Positions 1 to 10,050 are shown, numbered from the stretch's first letter. The stretch: DNA of 64,000 nt from an uncultured Bryobacterales bacterium (GCA_951813065.1 CATOTH010000001.1:744001-808000); one strand, 5' to 3'. Notes: a model not told the origin generated them from the sequence alone. Numbers and translations are program-made.

Positions 1-1480
1 GGAATGCGCTGACGGGCAAATGGATCAGCGTGGGCCACGACTGGCCGGGTCCGAACGACGGTTGCCGGGTGACTGACAACCGACCGTAGGGCAAAGGACC
101 AAACCAGCCTCTGAATAGGCGGGTTGCCACTTGGCTCTTGAACACGGCGGCCTTCATCATGGGCGTCGGCGACATTACCATCCGGCTCAGGGACGCCGGC
201 GGCCGCTTCGTCGCGTAGCCTTCATAAACCATGCCGGTGGTCTCGTCTTCAATTGCCATCCTCTTGAAGTCGCCGAGGTTGAAGCCTGCGACCTTGAGTT
301 CGACATCCGATCTCATGAAGAATGCGCTGTCTTTCCCGAAACACCTTCATAGACTCGATTTCCTACGCTTACCAAGACTAAAGCGCTTGGGATAGCTGAA
401 GTTCAATTCGTCAGTCGCACGATCGACAAACGAACCGATGCTGGGATACCAACTGGAACGCGCGCCTACGGAGAGATTTCCACCGCCAGCTGTTCTGATC
501 ACCTTGTCACCCGAATAGTTGACAACCAGTCGATACTCACGCCCCTTGGTCAACACCAGAGGGAGAATCACGTAGAATCCGGAGTCCTTTTCTTCGCCTG
601 TTTGCACAAAGTGCGCGGGTGCGTCTTCGAAGGTCACGTCGGACACCCTCAACGAGGGGACCAGGCCGAACTTGACAACCCTTGTTCCGTTATGGAGTGC
701 CTCGAAGAAAATCTCCGCGGTTGCACTGAGGTGGCGGTTGGAGGCTATATTGGCATCAATCTTGTAGTGCTTCACGTCGACGACCCGAGGATCTTCGAGC
801 GAGTTCGCACTGCCGTTTTCGTATTCAAGTTTCCGGTGTGCCAGATACCAGATCCCCTCATTCATCCCGCGGGGACTGTAGTTGATCAGTGCGACTTCTT
901 CAGGGGACAGCAGCTGCGGAACACCGCAAAAGGACGTATGTGGAAGCGTAAATCCTTGAACCGATTGCCCTTCATGTAGGCGCTAAAGAACTCTGGCCGA
1001 TCCCGGTTCAGCAAGCCTGCAAGAAGTTCCGCATCGATATTGTCCATGAAGGCACCGTTGAGAGTCGCCTCCGTGCCTGACACCGGAGTTTCGCGACGAC
1101 TTCGCATCCGCTTACGAAAAGCCGAAAGCACCGCGGCGGCGCCTGCGGATGATGTCGGAACACCGCCATTGCGGATCGCGGAGGCCGTGTCGTCGGTGAA
1201 ACAGAATACAGCTTCATCGAACTGCTCATTGACAGAGGTAGCGTCAATGTAGAGTTCGATAATGTTTGCCTCGAGGGGAATCGCGGATCGTGAGATAGTC
1301 GGGGTGGGTGTTTGCGAGCCCGGAGATCTCTCTCGGCGCGGCATGAGCGGGGGCCGCGACCGCGATCGCAATCGGAATCAGAATGCTCCGAAAGATCCCG
1401 GGAGTTCCAAGAGTTTCGAAGTATCCAAGACGCCGGACAGGCTCGGGAGGAATCAAGTCTCCGTTCCCGGCGGGTCGCAT
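1..1480 (-). pseudogene. Decayed M1-family-like exported peptidase (continues past the window edge)
   Basis: Reading leftward from an ATG at 1480 there is a signal peptide (core ILIPIAIAVAAPAHA), then fragments that fit the N-terminal domain of acidobacterial M1-like peptidases. The reading frame changes repeatedly. The signal-peptide frame stops at 1244. The next block (FDEAVFCFTDD to RFKDLRFHIRPF) ends near 886, and the following block (LSPEEVALINYSPRGMNEG, then GARSSWYPSIGSF) ends at 347. A short stretch around 365-330 reads SVGNRVYEGVSGK in a third frame. From about 330 to the window start the frame reads on to a motif close to GQSWPTLIHLP. Some sequence after the signal peptide also seems to be missing. 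At least four shifts make this a pseudogene; the neighbouring long genes are intact, so general sequencing error is a weaker explanation. The zinc-site region would lie outside the window. Confidence 0.72.
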
Positions 1481-1725
1481 CAGATCGCATTCTAATGGCT
1501 TGAGGCGGCATGGAACAGCGTTACGGCGTGGCGCCCCTGTCTTCCGCCTCTCTACTTCGACCCCAACTTGCGATCGCGTCGGAAACTTGCTCGATCCGCC
1601 GGGTCCTGAAGTCGCTACATATGGGCCATATCCGCCAGGATCACGATCGTTCCCAATCACCACCGGTCCCACCGGTGTGGAGGAGATGCTCCGGCTCCGT
1701 TCGCATCGGGATTCAGCCCTCGAAT

Positions 1726-2078
1726 TCAACGTGTCGCGCGAGCAAGGGCAACGGAGCTGACCCTGAGCCGCACGTCGATCTTGAGCAGCTTCACGCGAAT
1801 CGTGCCGCATTGCGCCCGCGCTAGCTGGGAGCCCCGCAAGCCCCAGTACCAGATGGCCTCCAGAAGCCCGTGCGCGAAGGACCCGAAACAACGGCGCAAC
1901 TGGTTGGTCCGCAGTCTCTGAGCCAAAGTGCGATCCGAGAACAGTCCCAGCTGCTGCTCCTTGATGCGGTTCTCCATGGCCCCCGTGCGCAATACACCTC
2001 CTCGTACGGTGCCCGTGGACTGCGAGCTTGAAGTTCATGTGCATTCGGATCGAGTCTCGACCCGTAGAGCCCATCCAC
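1726..2078 (-). mobile_element. IS1380-family transposase remnant (C-terminal part, frameshifted)
   Basis: Two overlapping minus-strand frames together give an IS1380 transposase signature: YEEVYCARG in the frame covering 2078-1980, then MENRIKEQQLGLF and ARAQCGTIRVKLLKI in the frame covering 1992-1726. One base is missing at about 1980. Only roughly 110 of the usual 430 or more residues remain, with no DDE residues visible, so this is a dead fragment. No terminal inverted repeats were recognised next to it. It lies directly upstream of the decayed peptidase gene, which suggests past insertion activity here. Confidence 0.7.
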
Positions 2079-2211
2079 GGGGAACCTTGCAGGGCTCCGG
2101 CAGGAGATGGGCTGGAATCCCGGCGCCGAAAACGCGAGCGCTTCGCTCCTGGGAAGAGTTGGGTGACGATTCGATTTTCTTGCGTGGGGACCGCGTCAGA
2201 CTGCCGGGCAA

Positions 2212-2532
2212 TCACCTTGGCTTCGCTTCCTCGTCGTCCGGAAACGAAAGAAGCCGTTCGCTGCGCCAGATGCGGACGATTCTCACGTGCTTCGGGTCTT
2301 CCCGATACACGATGCGAAACGGTGGATGGACTACCTCTCGAAGACGGGGCCGTTCGAACTCCGGCACTATCCGACCGAGCTGGTGGTGGTGGCTAAGAGC
2401 CTCGATCCGCGTGAGCAGTTCATCAACGAGCCGATCGCCCACGTCAGGCACACCTTGTTCGGCATACCATGCCCTAAGCGCCTCCAGATCTGCCACAGCG
2501 GATTCGGCGAAGCGAATGGCAATCTTGGGCAT
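2212..2532 (-). CDS. RelE/ParE-family toxin
   Basis: A 106-residue protein with the RelE/ParE fold pattern: an N-terminal strand (PKIAIRFAESAVADLEAL), two helices with ALRAWYAEQG, and a C-terminal core with LREVVHPPFRIVYRE followed by VRIVRIWRSERLL. Members of this superfamily are either ribosome-dependent mRNA interferases or gyrase poisons; the sequence alone does not decide which. It lies 6 nt downstream of the antitoxin gene on the same strand, the usual antitoxin-first order. Length and the conserved FRIVYR-type motif suggest that it is intact. Confidence 0.85.
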   Translation of the reverse strand: MPKIAIRFAESAVADLEALRAWYAEQGVPDVGDRLVDELLTRIEALSHHHQLGRIVPEFERPRLREVVHPPFRIVYREDPKHVRIVRIWRSERLLSFPDDEEAKPR

Positions 2533-2538
2533 TTTCGG

Positions 2539-2814
2539 CTAGTCGAGGCCGAGCTGAGACTTTGCATCCGCTAGAGAAACCTCCCTCCCTGCCTCGATGT
2601 CCGCGAGCCCGGCGATCACGGCTCGCATGAAATCCCTTTCCTCTTCAGCTGTCTCGTAGTCAGTGACCGATTGAACCACCGCGACCGCGCGTCCACGACT
2701 AGTCAGGAGCACTGGGCGGTGCGTGCGCGACGCGTGCTTGACCACCCGACCCGGATTTACTTTCAGATCGGTCAGGGGAACAACATCCTCGGAGAATCTA
2801 GTGCGCATAGCCAT
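2539..2814 (-). CDS. Phd/YefM-family antitoxin
   Basis: About 91 residues from the ATG at 2814 (a second in-frame ATG lies at 2808). The N-terminus RTRFSEDVVPLTDLKVNPG and the following THRPVLLTSRGRAVAVVQ match the Phd/YefM DNA-binding domain. The C-terminal helical part (EEERDFMRAVIAGLADIEAG) would wrap around the toxin. The start at 2814 is preferred over an upstream TTG at 2856, because that TTG lies inside a palindrome that looks like the operator. An AGGT sequence lies about 9-12 nt before the ATG. The pair is probably autoregulated through that palindrome. Confidence 0.85.
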   Translation of the reverse strand: MAMRTRFSEDVVPLTDLKVNPGRVVKHASRTHRPVLLTSRGRAVAVVQSVTDYETAEEERDFMRAVIAGLADIEAGREVSLADAKSQLGLD

Positions 2815-2828
2815 GATGTCAGACCTGA

Positions 2829-2867
2829 TATCTAGTCCGATAATAGCACCTGTCAACAGGTGCTATT
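2829..2867 (-). promoter_or_regulatory. Candidate promoter and palindromic operator of the toxin-antitoxin pair
   Basis: Positions 2842-2867 form a perfect inverted repeat (arms AATAGCACCTG and CAGGTGCTATT, 11 bp, 4-nt centre). On the minus strand the centre reads TTGACA (2856-2851), a perfect -35 hexamer. A weaker -10 (TAGATA, 2834-2829) follows at 16 nt. A bound antitoxin dimer would therefore block the -35 element. The promoter roles are inferred; the symmetry is directly visible. Confidence 0.55.
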
Positions 2868-3126
2868 GGAGGACTTAATCGACACGCACGGAAGGTTCTT
2901 GCGAGAGCCGTGAAGGGATCGCTATCCCCCCACCATCCCCAAACATGTCGTTGGGATCGACGACAGCCCAGCCGGGGGCTTGAGGTTTTGGGTATCAGCA
3001 ACAGCCAAGGGTGTTCTCGCAACGGATGGTGCCCCATTGATTCTGCCCTGCGGGCACCACTTCTTGGGCATCGGGATGCTCGAGGAGCCTGGATTGACCG
3101 CGTCGAGCGGGACCCAAAGGGCGGGG

Positions 3127-4827
3127 CTACTGCCGGACGACATCGACCTGCCAGACGCCTGTCGGCTCCGAGTCGATCACCAAGCTAGCCTCGAACGCCC
3201 CTTCGCCAGGCTCCAGAGTCAAGCCCTCGAACCGGACTTGTTCGCTACCTTGCTCGACATCCACTGACTCTTCCAGCCCTCGAAACGCGATTTTCGCGGT
3301 TCCTGCTCTCGGGGCGGCGTTCGCGAATCTGACCGTCACATCGTACGGCCCCTCGGACATGCACTCGACCTCCCAGCGGCCCAGCACTTTCTGGTCACGG
3401 CCCCATCCGTCCGGAGTCACCATGCGCCAGTCCTGCCGTGTCAGGGTGACGTGACGCTGGGCCTCGCTGCCGATCGCGAATCGGACGGCATGGAAGCCGC
3501 GGCTCATGGACACGTCCTCCAGCCACCGGTCGTAGCCCGCCTTGAGGCGTTCAACGACTTCAGGTCGTTCTCGGGACAGATCGGTTTCCTCTCCCGGGTC
3601 TTCAAGCAGGTCGTAAAGTTCCAGCGGCGCGTCTGTCGGGGCTGGCCTGTTGAAACTGAGAGGCTGAACCAGCTTGTACCGCTGCTCGACCGCCGCGAAC
3701 GCACGGTACGGTTCCGGCTCGTTGCCTCGATGGGCTTGGACGAAGTACGTCCTTTCCGGCAGCGAATCGACTTCTCCTCGCCACAGCGGTAGCAGGTTGA
3801 TCCCGTCGAACGCCACTTCCGGCGGCGCAGTTGCTCCAGCGGCAGCCAAGAGAGTGGGTGTCACGTCGATATGTGCTCCCAGCGAGTCGATCTTGAGGGG
3901 GGCGAGTTGGTCGGACCACCGTGCGAAGAACGGCACCCGGATGCCGTTCTCGTAAACACTGCCCTTCTGCTGCCTTAGGCCCGCGTGGTAGAGCCGAGTT
4001 GTCGGTCCGTTGTCTGTCATGAAAATGAAGATCGTGTTTCCTGCCAGTCCCTGCGCTTCAAGGTGATCCATGAGTCGGCCCACGTTGTCGTCGATGTTGG
4101 TGATCATTCCGTAGATGCGGGCGTCCTTGTCAGAGAGGCCTTGTGCTGCGTACGGTTCGCGATAGGAATCGGGCACCAGATACGGCGAGTGCGGCGCGTT
4201 GGTCGGGATATAGGCGAAGAAGGGTTCGCCGCTTCCGTCCCCTATCCACCGCATCGCCTCGTCGAAGTAGACGTCGGTGCAGTACCCGCCGAACTGCTTC
4301 TGATCGCCGTTGTGAAACAGGATCGGATCGAAGTAGTCGGAACCCGGCGGATCCGACGGTTGCCCAATACCCCCTCCTTTATGGACTACGGATTCCAGGA
4401 AGCCTTGGTCGACCGTTCTCTGGGGGTAGTTGTCTCCGAGATGCCATTTCCCGAAAATCCCGGTCCGATAGCCGGAATCGCGGAGGATTTCCGCTACTGT
4501 CACCTCGTTCGGATCCATCATGGCGCGGCCCAGATAGGTGTCGACCACGCCGGTCCGGTAGTTGTAGCGACCCGTCATGAGTGCTGCTCGGGTTGGCGCG
4601 CAAACCGGAGACACGTAAAAGCGGGTCATTTCGACGCTTTCGGCCGCAAGGGTGTCGAGATTCGGCGTTGTGAGGACGGGATCTCCATGCGAGCCGAGCT
4701 GGGCCCAGCCCTGGTCGTCCGTCATGATCAAGACAATATTGGGGCGGGACGCCAGGTCCCCGTCAGAAGTGCCGCAAGCAAAGAGCAGCAGCGTCGCTGG
4801 AATGAGAGCAAGGAATCGGTGCGCCAC
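3127..4827 (-). CDS. Sulfatase, lipoprotein, type I formylglycine-dependent
   Basis: A 566-residue sulfatase of the alkaline-phosphatase superfamily that hydrolyses a sulfate ester, substrate unknown. A lipobox (LLLFAC, Cys18) predicts a lipoprotein. The metal ligands lie in TDDQG (Asp37-38) and TDNG (about 272-273). The formylglycine motif is CAPTR, with Cys76 to be oxidised by a maturation enzyme not found in the window. GKWHLG (Lys127) is the usual lysine motif. A C-terminal beta-rich domain of about 90 residues follows the catalytic domain. It is one of four sulfatases here, pointing to use of sulfated glycans. Confidence 0.93.
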   Translation of the reverse strand: MAHRFLALIPATLLLFACGTSDGDLASRPNIVLIMTDDQGWAQLGSHGDPVLTTPNLDTLAAESVEMTRFYVSPVCAPTRAALMTGRYNYRTGVVDTYLGRAMMDPNEVTVAEILRDSGYRTGIFGKWHLGDNYPQRTVDQGFLESVVHKGGGIGQPSDPPGSDYFDPILFHNGDQKQFGGYCTDVYFDEAMRWIGDGSGEPFFAYIPTNAPHSPYLVPDSYREPYAAQGLSDKDARIYGMITNIDDNVGRLMDHLEAQGLAGNTIFIFMTDNGPTTRLYHAGLRQQKGSVYENGIRVPFFARWSDQLAPLKIDSLGAHIDVTPTLLAAAGATAPPEVAFDGINLLPLWRGEVDSLPERTYFVQAHRGNEPEPYRAFAAVEQRYKLVQPLSFNRPAPTDAPLELYDLLEDPGEETDLSRERPEVVERLKAGYDRWLEDVSMSRGFHAVRFAIGSEAQRHVTLTRQDWRMVTPDGWGRDQKVLGRWEVECMSEGPYDVTVRFANAAPRAGTAKIAFRGLEESVDVEQGSEQVRFEGLTLEPGEGAFEASLVIDSEPTGVWQVDVVRQ

Positions 4828-5233
4828 AGTAAATCAGGCTGCCCCATGACTCGTAGCTGAGTCAAGACCGTTTAGCTGACACGACTGTCTCGAAGCGGGT
4901 TTCTGGGCCGGTATCTGGCCGCTTCGGCATTGGAGCCGTTGATTTCCCGCCTCCTTGGCGGCCCCATCCTTGTCTGTTTCCAGGAAACGTCGCTGGGGGG
5001 AGAGAAGAACGGGCTCGTCCAACCTCACCCGCGCTCTGGATCCAGGTAGCATCTTGGCGATCTGTTTCGCTGGCGCAATGGAGGCTCATGCGAGTCTCGC
5101 CAAAACTATCGACGCGTGCTTGTGTCGGGGCCTTCTTGCACCAATGTGACTACCAGCGGTTCCGAGCGAGGGGACTCTTGAGAGGCGGGATTGTGACGCT
5201 ATGCAGCCTTGCGCGGAAGGGCCGGTCACGCGA
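4828..5233. other. Intergenic, no gene recognised
   Basis: This 406-nt gap lies between the sulfatase start and the end of the next minus-strand gene. Short open frames exist on both strands, but none has recognisable protein features or a good ribosome-binding site. No tRNA-like or strong terminator structure was seen. Confidence 0.5.
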
Positions 5234-6577
5234 TCACGGTGAGCCGGAAGTGAGCGCTCGCTTAGCGCGGCTAGTCACGCGCTCGACCAGTCCTTCCAGC
5301 CAGCGCTCGGCGTCGGCTGCGCCCGCGTCTGCCGACTTCACGGATTCCACGTGTCCTCGATCGGACTCGCGGGCTGCGGCGTATCGTTGCACGAATGCAA
5401 CGGGAGGCTCTCCGGCCTCGAGTGGATCTTCCAGAACACCTCGAAATCTATCCCATCCCGCGACGAGCCTCCGATGTTCCTGGTTTGCTCTGGGTCCCCT
5501 GGACAATTGACTGAAACCCTGCGGCAGTTTCTCGACGATCTTGGCCAAACGCTCTATGCGCTCCTTGATCTGAGCGTCGATTTGCTTCCTGGCCGCTTCG
5601 TAGAGTCGCCGGTCCCCAGCACTTGCATGCGGTATCCGCACGGTCGCGTACCAGCCGTCCAAGGCACGAAGCGTACCGACCAATTTCGCCGTCACCATAA
5701 AGCTGCCTTGAAGCAGGCCATAGGCTCTGGAGTCGTAGCCGTCGATGCGGATCGTGCTCCCGAACTCGGACGCCAACGTGTTCTCTGCGACATCCTTCCG
5801 GATCACGGAACCGGCTGCCGTCACTGCCCCGAAACCGATCTCAAGGGGGCCCACCAAGCCGCAGTTTCCTCCGATGAAAACAGGTTCGGAGCGCAACAGC
5901 ACGCCCCGGATACCACCAATCAAGCTTCCCCACTTGTGGCCGCGAGGATCGAAATTGAAGTGGATTGCGCCAGAGCCGATTTCCGTGTGGTCCCGTCGCG
6001 ACCTTCCGCCACTCAAGAACAAGTCGCAAAAGTTTATGAGTGAGCCGGCGACGCAACAAGAAGTGAAAGTCGTGTTCTTCAATGCGACGTTATGCGCGGC
6101 TTCAGCCTGCTCCTCCAGGAGCGTGCTGGGTCGGACCTCGGCGAACCCACGAAACTTGACGCCTTCGAGGAACGTCGCCCCCCGGTACAGGCCCGAACCG
6201 AGTTCGACATTTCTCCCGATTTGGCAGTTGTCAACCTCGGCGTGCCCCGAGGTCCCGATCGTGGCACCTGCGGCGATGCTCAGCTCCGGGCCAGAGAGTG
6301 TCGCTTGCCGAATTTCGGCACCGGCCTCGATGGCATACAGGTCGACGTCCTCGCTGACGTAGACACGTTCCGGTCCCCAGGCATCCACTCCGCGCTGGCG
6401 CAACAGATCGACCCGCGCCCGGTTACCCGAATCGTCAAACGGCATCCTGACGTCCAGTTTCTCACGGTCGAGGGTCTGCCCGATGTGGTTGTCGCGTGAG
6501 ACTGCCGGGAGTCCCGGCAAACGCCGAGGCGACTTTACAATTGAAGCTTGAGAAATATTGCCTTGCGGGGTTGACAT
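5234..6577 (-). CDS. Left-handed beta-helix (hexapeptide-repeat) protein, UDP-GlcNAc pyrophosphorylase-like
   Basis: Up to 447 residues. The middle (about 75-300) shows hexapeptide-type turns such as AAGATIGTSG, VELGSGLYRGATFLEGV and LVGPLEIGFGAVTAAGSVI, matching the C-terminal beta-helix of GlmU-type enzymes. Other conserved blocks are LLEEQAEAAHNVALKNT and INFCDLFLSGGRSRRDHTEIG. The C-terminal 100 residues are helical. No nucleotidyltransferase Rossmann domain is present, so pyrophosphorylase activity is doubtful; such proteins are often annotated by the helix alone. The start is uncertain: the ATG at 6577 lacks a clear ribosome-binding site, and an internal ATG before PFDDSGN is an alternative. 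It is divergent from the TonB receptor gene. Confidence 0.7.
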   Translation of the reverse strand: MSTPQGNISQASIVKSPRRLPGLPAVSRDNHIGQTLDREKLDVRMPFDDSGNRARVDLLRQRGVDAWGPERVYVSEDVDLYAIEAGAEIRQATLSGPELSIAAGATIGTSGHAEVDNCQIGRNVELGSGLYRGATFLEGVKFRGFAEVRPSTLLEEQAEAAHNVALKNTTFTSCCVAGSLINFCDLFLSGGRSRRDHTEIGSGAIHFNFDPRGHKWGSLIGGIRGVLLRSEPVFIGGNCGLVGPLEIGFGAVTAAGSVIRKDVAENTLASEFGSTIRIDGYDSRAYGLLQGSFMVTAKLVGTLRALDGWYATVRIPHASAGDRRLYEAARKQIDAQIKERIERLAKIVEKLPQGFSQLSRGPRANQEHRRLVAGWDRFRGVLEDPLEAGEPPVAFVQRYAAARESDRGHVESVKSADAGAADAERWLEGLVERVTSRAKRALTSGSP

Positions 6578-6726
6578 GCATGAGACGCTACGTGTACGCT
6601 ATATCTTTTGGCCCGTCCAACGTTTAAACACGGGGTCTGATTGCCGGGGAGCTGCGGACGGGCGACAACAGTAGTGAAGCCGCCACCACCTAGGAAATGG
6701 ATGGATCGGCGAGGAGGATCCTTTAC

Positions 6727-9700
6727 ATGGCACGATTCAGTGTATTTGCCCTAGTGGGCTTGGGGCTGGTCCTGGCTCCGCTTGCCAGCGCCCAGCAGCT
6801 CGACACGGCCCTGATCGTCGGCACGGTTTCCGACGCGTCAGGGGCGGTCATTCCTGGAGTGAACGTGACGTTCAACCACGTCGCGACCGGAACAACGTAC
6901 CTCAGCAGTACCAATGAGGAAGGGAACTACCGATCGAATCCGCTGCGAATCGGCGAGTACCTTGTCATCGCGGAATCGGACGGTTTCCGCACTTACAGCG
7001 GTTCGGGCGTTGCGTTAAGCATCGGCGATGTCCGCCAGCTCGACATTGTGCTGGAGGTCGGCGCCGTGACCGAGGTGATCGAGGTCGAGGCCTCGGCACC
7101 GCTTCTGCAGACAAGCGAGGCCGCGGCCGGCACCGTGATCGAGAACCGCCAGATCGTCGATCTGCCTCTCAACGGACGCGACTACCTCCAGTTGGCGGTC
7201 ATTTCATCGGGCACGGTCATGTCGCGCGGGCAGGGAGTTTCGATCGGTGGCCAGCGCGGCACCGAGGTCAACTTCGTGATTGACGGCATGGACAACAACA
7301 ACCAGTCAATCGCATCGCAGGGTCGCCAGAAGGAAGCCGTGAAACCCTCGATCGACGCGATTGCGGAGTTCAAGGTTATTACCAACGGCTTCTCCGCCGA
7401 ATACGGCAGGACGTCGGCCGGGATTGTTAGCCTATCCATCAAATCAGGTACGAACGAGCTGCACGGGACGGGTTTCGGGTTCTTCCGCGACGAGAGTATG
7501 GACGCCCGGTATTACTTCAACCCTGATACGCAGGAGAAACCAGCCTTCGAACGCCGGCAGTATGGATTCGCCTTGGGCGGCCCTATCAAGCGAAACAGGG
7601 CGTTCCTGTTCGGCGACATGGAAGTAACGGATCGGCGCGAATCGGCTACCTTCGTCTCGACGGTTCCCACCGTGGCTGTCAAGCGCGGCGATTTCAGTGG
7701 CGCAGATACCGTCTTCGACCCGATGACCTGGGACGGGACGGAGCGTCAACCGTTTCCCAACAACATGATTCCTGAGTCCCGCTTTGATCGGGTCACCAAG
7801 ATCATGAAGGATTGGTATCCGGATCCACTGAACGATAACGCCACACGCAATTACACCTTCATTACCCCTCGCAACCAGGATTTCCACAAGTTCGACGTCC
7901 GTTACGACCAGAATCTGACAGATTCAGACAACTTCTTTGTACGCTGGAGCAGCCAGGAGCAGAACATCGGCTCGACTCCCCGCTACCCTGCGGTCCCTGA
8001 CTTCGGTTCAATGTCTCGTGGCGGCGAAGTCAATGTGACCAGCAACAACACGGTGGCGTCATACCAAAAGGTCTGGTCGCCAAGGCTCATCACGGCCTTC
8101 CGCGCTGGCTGGAACTACCTCGATACGGATGTCGAGTCGCACCTGGATATCACCGAGAACATCAATGCCAAGCTTGGAATTCCCGGATTCAACCAGCACC
8201 TGCGCGGCACGAACGAAATGAACCTCACGGGCTATTCGCAGCTCGGCAACAACACGTTCCGTCCGAATCTGATCCAATCCCAGACCAGGCAGGCTTCAGC
8301 GGACACCACTTTCACCAGCGGCAACCACGCGATCAAGTTCGGCATCCAGTCGTGGTGGTTGCAGAGCTTCATCGACAATCCGCAGAGGACCATGGGCACC
8401 ATTACGTATGACGGCCGATTCACCGAGCGCTCGCCAACGATGCGCGGGGGCACGGGCGATTCCATGGGGGACTTTCTGCTCGGAACGCCGCGCGAGTTTG
8501 GAGCCTCCAACACCGTTTACATGAATATGCGCACGAACTTCCTGCACTTCTACGTGCAGGACGACTGGAAGGTCAACGACAAGCTCACCTTGAACCTTGG
8601 CTTGCGGTACGAACTGAATCCGCCCTATGTCGAAACTCGCGACGGCATAGCCAACTTCAATCTGGGCACGTGTCGCGGCTGTGACGATGGGTACATCCAT
8701 GTAGCGGGCCTGAACGGTGACGACCATTTCAACCGGGCCTTGATGACCACCGACAAGACTAACTTCGCCCCGCGTCTCGGCATGGCCTACAGGCTAAGGG
8801 AAAAGACTGTGCTGCGCATGGCATACGGCATGTACTACGGCAACATGTCGAACACCGGTGGCGGCGAGTTCATGGAAACCATGCCTCCCTTCCACATCAA
8901 GTCCAGCTTGGTGACAGGACGCGTCGATCCTTTCTTGAGGCACTCCGAAGGCTTGCCGCCAGGCACCATCAGCCCGGCAAACGCCCAGGGGGTCGAAATG
9001 TCCTCGTTCGAGTTCGACCCACAGTGGCCGCTCGCGCAGAACTGGAACGTCAATCTGCAGTTCTCTTTGCCCGGCGACTCTCTTTGGGAGATTGGCTACT
9101 TCGGGAACAAGATGAACCACATGATCGGGCGTTATGACGAGAACCTGCCGCGTCCGGGCCCGGGAAGCCCGAACTCCCGCAGGCCCTGGAGCAGGACAGA
9201 GATTCCAGCGTCTTGCCGCGGAGACCTGTGTTTCGAAGGGACGGAACCTGGCGGATTTATCACCTTGGGCCGGATGAACCGTCATGCCTTCCGCGAGAAC
9301 ACGCTCTATCATGGCCTGCAGACGAAGCTCGAGAAGCGCTATTCCCAAGGGCTGACGTACATTCTTTCGTACTCTTGGTCGCATGTGATCGGTGACGCCC
9401 GAGGCGTGACTGGCTCGGGCGACGCCCCTGGCTCGAATTTGCGGTTCGTGCTTGACCCACTGGACTGGAAGCGGGAGCGCGGCAATGGCGCGCAGGACAT
9501 GAGGCACCGCTTCATTGGAAGCTTCGTTTACGAGTTGCCGCTCGGACATGGCAAGCGTTACGGCAGCGGATGGAATGCGGGCTTGAACGCCATTCTCAGT
9601 GAATGGTCCGTTGGATCGATCGTTACGCTGACATCCGGCACGCCACAGCACCTGACAGTCGCGGGCAATCCAGCCAATGTCGGTGGCGGCGACCGTCCCG

Positions 9701-10035
9701 ATGTTGTGCCTGGCACCAGCTGGAAGCTCGACAACCCTGACCCGTCGGGATTCTACAATCCGGACGCATTCGTCCCGAACGAGCCGTTCACGTTCGGCGA
9801 TGCTGGAAAGAACATCTTGGTGGGTCCGGGGAATATTGGCTGGGATTTCTCGCTCTTCAAGAACATCCGCATCAGCGAGAAATATGGTGTTCAGTTCCGG
9901 GCCGAGGCATTCAACTTCCCGAACCACCCAAACTTCAACTTCCCGAATGCTCAGGTTGGCAATCGGAACTTCGGTGTGATTTCAAGCGCACGCGCCCAGC
10001 GGATCATGCAGCTCGGCGTCAAGTTCGTGTTCTAG
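6727..10035 (+). CDS. TonB-dependent receptor with N-terminal carboxypeptidase-regulatory-like domain
   Basis: About 1102 residues. The start at 6727 is chosen over 6697 because GAGGAGG (6711-6717) lies 9 nt before it and the signal peptide (FSVFALVGLGLVLAPLASAQ) follows directly. After the signal comes a carboxypeptidase-regulatory-like domain (LIVGTVSDASGAVIPGV to QLDIVLEVGAV). A plug follows with LPLNGRDYLQL, INFVIDGMDNN-type sequence (VNFVIDGMDNNN) and FSAEYGRTSAG, then a long 22-stranded-barrel region ending in an aromatic residue (LGVKFVF). It resembles the Oar-like receptors typical of Acidobacteriota, which import large substrates such as oligosaccharides or peptides using TonB energy. 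A strong hairpin follows the stop codon. Confidence 0.93.
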   Translation: MARFSVFALVGLGLVLAPLASAQQLDTALIVGTVSDASGAVIPGVNVTFNHVATGTTYLSSTNEEGNYRSNPLRIGEYLVIAESDGFRTYSGSGVALSIGDVRQLDIVLEVGAVTEVIEVEASAPLLQTSEAAAGTVIENRQIVDLPLNGRDYLQLAVISSGTVMSRGQGVSIGGQRGTEVNFVIDGMDNNNQSIASQGRQKEAVKPSIDAIAEFKVITNGFSAEYGRTSAGIVSLSIKSGTNELHGTGFGFFRDESMDARYYFNPDTQEKPAFERRQYGFALGGPIKRNRAFLFGDMEVTDRRESATFVSTVPTVAVKRGDFSGADTVFDPMTWDGTERQPFPNNMIPESRFDRVTKIMKDWYPDPLNDNATRNYTFITPRNQDFHKFDVRYDQNLTDSDNFFVRWSSQEQNIGSTPRYPAVPDFGSMSRGGEVNVTSNNTVASYQKVWSPRLITAFRAGWNYLDTDVESHLDITENINAKLGIPGFNQHLRGTNEMNLTGYSQLGNNTFRPNLIQSQTRQASADTTFTSGNHAIKFGIQSWWLQSFIDNPQRTMGTITYDGRFTERSPTMRGGTGDSMGDFLLGTPREFGASNTVYMNMRTNFLHFYVQDDWKVNDKLTLNLGLRYELNPPYVETRDGIANFNLGTCRGCDDGYIHVAGLNGDDHFNRALMTTDKTNFAPRLGMAYRLREKTVLRMAYGMYYGNMSNTGGGEFMETMPPFHIKSSLVTGRVDPFLRHSEGLPPGTISPANAQGVEMSSFEFDPQWPLAQNWNVNLQFSLPGDSLWEIGYFGNKMNHMIGRYDENLPRPGPGSPNSRRPWSRTEIPASCRGDLCFEGTEPGGFITLGRMNRHAFRENTLYHGLQTKLEKRYSQGLTYILSYSWSHVIGDARGVTGSGDAPGSNLRFVLDPLDWKRERGNGAQDMRHRFIGSFVYELPLGHGKRYGSGWNAGLNAILSEWSVGSIVTLTSGTPQHLTVAGNPANVGGGDRPDVVPGTSWKLDNPDPSGFYNPDAFVPNEPFTFGDAGKNILVGPGNIGWDFSLFKNIRISEKYGVQFRAEAFNFPNHPNFNFPNAQVGNRNFGVISSARAQRIMQLGVKFVF

Positions 10036-10050
10036 CGATCGGAGCACGAT

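Noticed and set aside
1244..2215. 323-codon minus-strand frame read as one protein
   Set aside because: Only its last 78 codons (from 1480) look like protein, the signal peptide of the decayed peptidase; the rest crosses IS1380 debris in the wrong frame.
8794..9927. 377-codon open frame on the minus strand inside the first TonB receptor gene
   Set aside because: It mirrors the codon pattern of the GC-rich receptor gene, has no recognisable domain, and the plus-strand protein is clearly a TonB receptor.
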